Assembly (NCBI GenBank): GCA_026706505.1
Contig: JAPOYQ010000533.1
Location: 1 to 8,311 of the forward strand
DNA length: 8,311 nucleotides
Direction of reading: 5' to 3'
Origin: Gemmatimonadota bacterium
GTDB lineage: Bacteria; Latescibacterota; UBA2968; UBA8231
The first letter of the stretch is position 1. Each line of letters begins with the position of its first letter. Under the pieces are notes generated by a model. That model worked only from the letters and a program-made list of their open reading frames with translations. It was not told where the DNA came from and searched no databases. A program made the translations under genes and the position numbers. Below, in pieces: positions 6,210-8,311 of the stretch.

Positions 6210-7922
6210 TTACGGCCGGGAGTCGCGTGGGGACATGGCGTTGACTCTCTTCGTGCTTTCCATGATGGAGATTGCTTCTTGGATCACATGGACAATTGGT
6301 ACTTCCTGGGATGCTGTCGTGGCCCGGATACGGCTTTCGAGGGTGGGCCAGAGAGCGCGGGCGAGTTCGAGTTTGCTGGGGGGTGATCGCCAGTTGGCCC
6401 ATACCTGCTTGATTGCGCTTCCTGCGGCTCGGTGCTTGCTGATGTTGGCCGCTAGCTCTTGGCGAGGAATGTCGGCTGCGACATGGGAGATGTCTTGTAG
6501 GGCTTCTGCAAGTTCGCGGTCGGTCCAGTGTGCAAATTCGAATTCCGCTGGCCAGCGGCGGATATGCAGAATCCGGGCTAGGTCGTTTCGCATCGTGTCG
6601 CTTCGAAGCGAAGGCGGCAGGGAATTCAAGATGCTCTCGATCATTTCGCTCTTCTTGGCTTCCACGCTGCCTGCGCTCTCATATGGAGGCTCGGGGTCCA
6701 CTACGACCATCAACGACGTCAACGGTGAGAAGAGGCGGGAGTAGCGATCGCCGTCGGTGTCCAGTCGTGGTACGGCCACGGCTCGGGCCAGCAGCTTCAC
6801 ATCTCCCTTGATGCTTTCTAGGTTCACGATTTCGATTCGCGACGCCAATGGGTCATAGCCCAGTACATCTAGGACTCGCGGCGCTATCTCGGATTCGGCG
6901 TGACCCTCAACCGCGAGCACGAGTGCCGGGCGGTCGCTGATGCCGAATCGCATCACTGTTTCTGCACGCTCTCGGTCTACCACCCGGAGGCGCTGCTGTA
7001 GTGGGTGGAAGACTCCTGTTGGAGGCTCATCAAGCGGCGCGGCGACCCCTAACCGCGCTTGATCTTCCACGTACCTGAGAAGGTATTCCGCTGCGAGTCT
7101 GTAGTCATGCGCGATCAGCGCGTCGTAGCGGAGATCCTCCCAGCGGCGCGGGTCGCCCATTCTGACGATCTCGCTCCAGTCTCCAAGCGGGTCAAAGCCG
7201 TTCGCCAGTGACAGGAGTTGGTCAGCTTGTCGGATGAACACTTCGCTGGACAATTCCTCCTGCTGCAGCCCCGGAGGATTCTCGTCGCCGTTGATGAAGC
7301 GAAACTGGTCTTGTTCGTCGTTGCCTGCAACCAGCCGAACCGACCCAACTACCCGCGGCCGGTACTTTGCGGCAAGGGCCTCCACCAAGAACGCGAGCGA
7401 CCGCTCGCGCGCGAACATCTTTCTGGTACGAGCGTCAAGAGACGCCAAGTGAAACTCCAGGCGGTCCCCAACCCAGCTTCCCTGCATCCGCGCCAGAATG
7501 TGGGAGACAGACCGCAGGACCAGCAGCTGGCTGTGCGAGTACCAAAGCGAAGGGCGCGTCCACGAGCTAGGCCACGGCGCGAAGCGACGACGCGCAGGAT
7601 CGCTCAGATGCCCTTCTGCCAGCGCAAACCGAACCTCGCTCAGGGCCGAGTCAAAATATCCCAAGGGGCCAAACGACTCTCCGGGTTCGGCCACAGGCCG
7701 GGAATGGACCCTGTAGAAGGGCTGGAGCACTCGGCGGCGATGGAGAAGCTCGAGTTGCCCACGAACGAGCCTGACCCCCCTCTTGCCGGACTCTCTAATG
7801 AAGTCCTGGGGGCTCAGGAGCCTGGTCTGCGTGAACGCGTACTCATCCTGAAGTAGGGCCAGAGTCGTCGGCAGATTCGGGGACGCCACCGAGGGGCCAC
7901 CTATGAGAAAATGCGTGGGCAT
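6210..7922 (-). CDS. TOPRIM (OLD-like) domain protein without an ATPase domain, candidate defence nuclease
   Basis: Read from ATG 7922, the product has 570 residues. A small winged-helix-like segment is suggested near residues 35-75 (DFIRESGKRGVRLVRGQL, then HRRRVLQPFYRV). A long helical middle of unknown type follows (about 90-325). A TOPRIM-like core starts near 333: ALVLAVEGHAESE gives the metal-binding E339 and E343, and LMVVVDPEPP gives D409 and E411. A third acidic patch is near WPAEFEFA (457-464). This order matches the TOPRIM fold of OLD-type nucleases, which cut DNA using metal ions. There is no Walker A or B motif, so it is not a complete OLD or GajA protein, and no ATPase neighbour is visible. 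No membrane segment is seen. The frame stays open to GTG 8027, but the extra 35 residues are Cys-rich and have no ribosome site; ATG 7922 also lacks a clear one. Function is inferred from fold and neighbourhood. It may pair with the PLD-like gene downstream. Confidence 0.68.
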   Translation of the reverse strand: MPTHFLIGGPSVASPNLPTTLALLQDEYAFTQTRLLSPQDFIRESGKRGVRLVRGQLELLHRRRVLQPFYRVHSRPVAEPGESFGPLGYFDSALSEVRFALAEGHLSDPARRRFAPWPSSWTRPSLWYSHSQLLVLRSVSHILARMQGSWVGDRLEFHLASLDARTRKMFARERSLAFLVEALAAKYRPRVVGSVRLVAGNDEQDQFRFINGDENPPGLQQEELSSEVFIRQADQLLSLANGFDPLGDWSEIVRMGDPRRWEDLRYDALIAHDYRLAAEYLLRYVEDQARLGVAAPLDEPPTGVFHPLQQRLRVVDRERAETVMRFGISDRPALVLAVEGHAESEIAPRVLDVLGYDPLASRIEIVNLESIKGDVKLLARAVAVPRLDTDGDRYSRLFSPLTSLMVVVDPEPPYESAGSVEAKKSEMIESILNSLPPSLRSDTMRNDLARILHIRRWPAEFEFAHWTDRELAEALQDISHVAADIPRQELAANISKHRAAGSAIKQVWANWRSPPSKLELARALWPTLESRIRATTASQEVPIVHVIQEAISIMESTKRVNAMSPRDSRP

Positions 7923-8145
7923 GACTAGCGAGGAGCGACGCCCTGATTCAAGGTCGGCGCAGCAAGTCTGCGGAATTCCGTCAAATGCACAAGAACATCT
8001 CGCGAGAAACCTGCAAAGGGCGAACACCGCGGGAGGAAGAAGACCCTATGCCGCTAGGGATGTTGTTCGCGACGCAAGAATTGGAGTTCTCATGCCCGGA
8101 AGGAACTCGACCTGCCGGGTCATTGAGAGCCAACAAGCACAAGTG

Positions 8146-8151
8146 ATTATA
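8146..8151 (-). promoter_or_regulatory. Possible -10 box for the TOPRIM gene
   Basis: The minus strand reads TATAAT, a perfect sigma-70 type -10 hexamer, about 225 bp before the TOPRIM start codon. No good TTGACA-like box sits 16-18 bases upstream, and the surroundings are AT-rich, so chance is a fair explanation. Confidence 0.2.
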
Positions 8152-8205
8152 GAAATGATAACCAACACCCATGAATTTCTCATTTAAGCAGGTTATATTA
8201 CACGT

Positions 8206-8220
8206 TAAGGAATCACCTTA
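8206..8220. repeat. Small hairpin just past the tRNA 3' end
   Basis: TAAGG and CCTTA form a perfect 5-bp stem around a 5-base loop, starting two bases beyond the tRNA-Leu 3' end. It could help end tRNA transcription or be part of an attachment region. It is too short to decide. Confidence 0.2.
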
Positions 8221-8221
8221 G

Positions 8222-8308
8222 TGCCCGGGGTGGGAGTCGAACCCACACGCCCCCTAGGGGGGCTGGGGGGTTTAAGCCCCCTGCGTCTGCCTATTCCGCC
8301 ACCCGGGC
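8222..8308 (-). tRNA. tRNA-Leu (UAA anticodon)
   Basis: An 87-base class II tRNA. The 7-bp acceptor stem GCCCGGG/CCCGGGC is perfect and followed by discriminator A. The T arm is GTGGG-TTCGACT-CCCAC. The D-arm region GTGGCGGAATAGGCAGACGC has the usual leucine pattern. The anticodon loop CTTAAAC between GGGGG and CCCCC gives anticodon UAA. A long variable arm with complementary GCCCCCC and GGGGGC runs confirms a leucine-type tRNA. The 3' CCA is not encoded, as in many actinobacteria. It decodes UUA and UUG. Its 3' end faces the defence genes, the standard orientation when an island has integrated at a tRNA. Confidence 0.95.
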
Positions 8309-8311
8309 CTG

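Larger units (their letters stand above)
7923..8221. other. Upstream region of the TOPRIM gene and island-edge flank
   Basis: About 300 bp with no gene. The half near the TOPRIM gene is GC-rich; the stretch from about 8130 to 8220, next to the tRNA, is clearly AT-rich compared with the rest of the window. It contains a minus-strand TATAAT and two inverted repeats: ATAACC at 8158-8163 with GGTTAT at 8191-8196, and TAAGG with CCTTA at 8206-8220. This base shift at a tRNA 3' end is what one expects at an integration junction. Confidence 0.4.

Noticed and set aside
6103..6744. A 213-codon plus-strand open frame
   Set aside because: It is antisense to the TOPRIM C-terminus and is dominated by Ser and Arg, as expected of a shadow frame.
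7218..7856. A 212-codon plus-strand open frame inside the TOPRIM gene
   Set aside because: It is antisense to a well-supported gene, rich in Arg and Pro, and has no recognisable domain.
7923..8027. An upstream GTG start extending the TOPRIM protein by 35 residues
   Set aside because: The extension is Cys-rich and lacks a ribosome site. It could be mistaken for a signal peptide but lacks a proper hydrophobic core.

Overview
This window looks like an accessory defence island in a fairly GC-rich bacterium. An actinobacterium is the best guess. The hints are GC-rich third codon positions, GTG and TTG starts, and a tRNA gene with no encoded CCA end. None of these fixes the species, and the codon bias could belong to the island and not the host.

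Layout from left to right. (1) 77-1522, minus strand: a 481-residue ApeA-type protein with an Rx4H HEPN RNase motif. It starts at TTG behind a near-perfect ribosome binding site. (2) 1523-2485: no confident gene. On the minus strand a chain of short open frames, joined by TGATG and TAG-GTG junctions, leads towards apeA and may be a decayed gene. (3) 2486-3232, plus strand: a PaeR7I/XhoI-family type II restriction endonuclease, predicted to cut CTCGAG. (4) 3265-4971, minus strand: an N6-adenine DNA methyltransferase with an NPPY motif, lying tail-to-tail with the endonuclease and almost certainly its modification partner. (5) 4993-5148: a doubtful 51-residue frame. (6) 5167-6045, minus strand: a single-HKD phospholipase D-like gene with a proline-rich, basic, C-terminally membrane-anchored tail. 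It is split by an in-frame TGA. (7) 6210-7922, minus strand: a 570-residue protein with a TOPRIM-like active site of the OLD type but no ATPase domain. (8) 8222-8308, minus strand: tRNA-Leu(UAA) at the right edge, with an AT-rich stretch just beyond its 3' end. This is the usual place for island integration.

How the parts may work together. The restriction-modification pair would destroy unmethylated incoming DNA. ApeA would act as an RNA-targeting abortive-infection module. The PLD and TOPRIM genes are candidate nucleases of unassigned role and, being neighbours on the same strand, could form an undescribed pair. No integrase, transposase, CRISPR array or ATPase partner is visible. Family names rest on motif recognition by eye, not on database searches.
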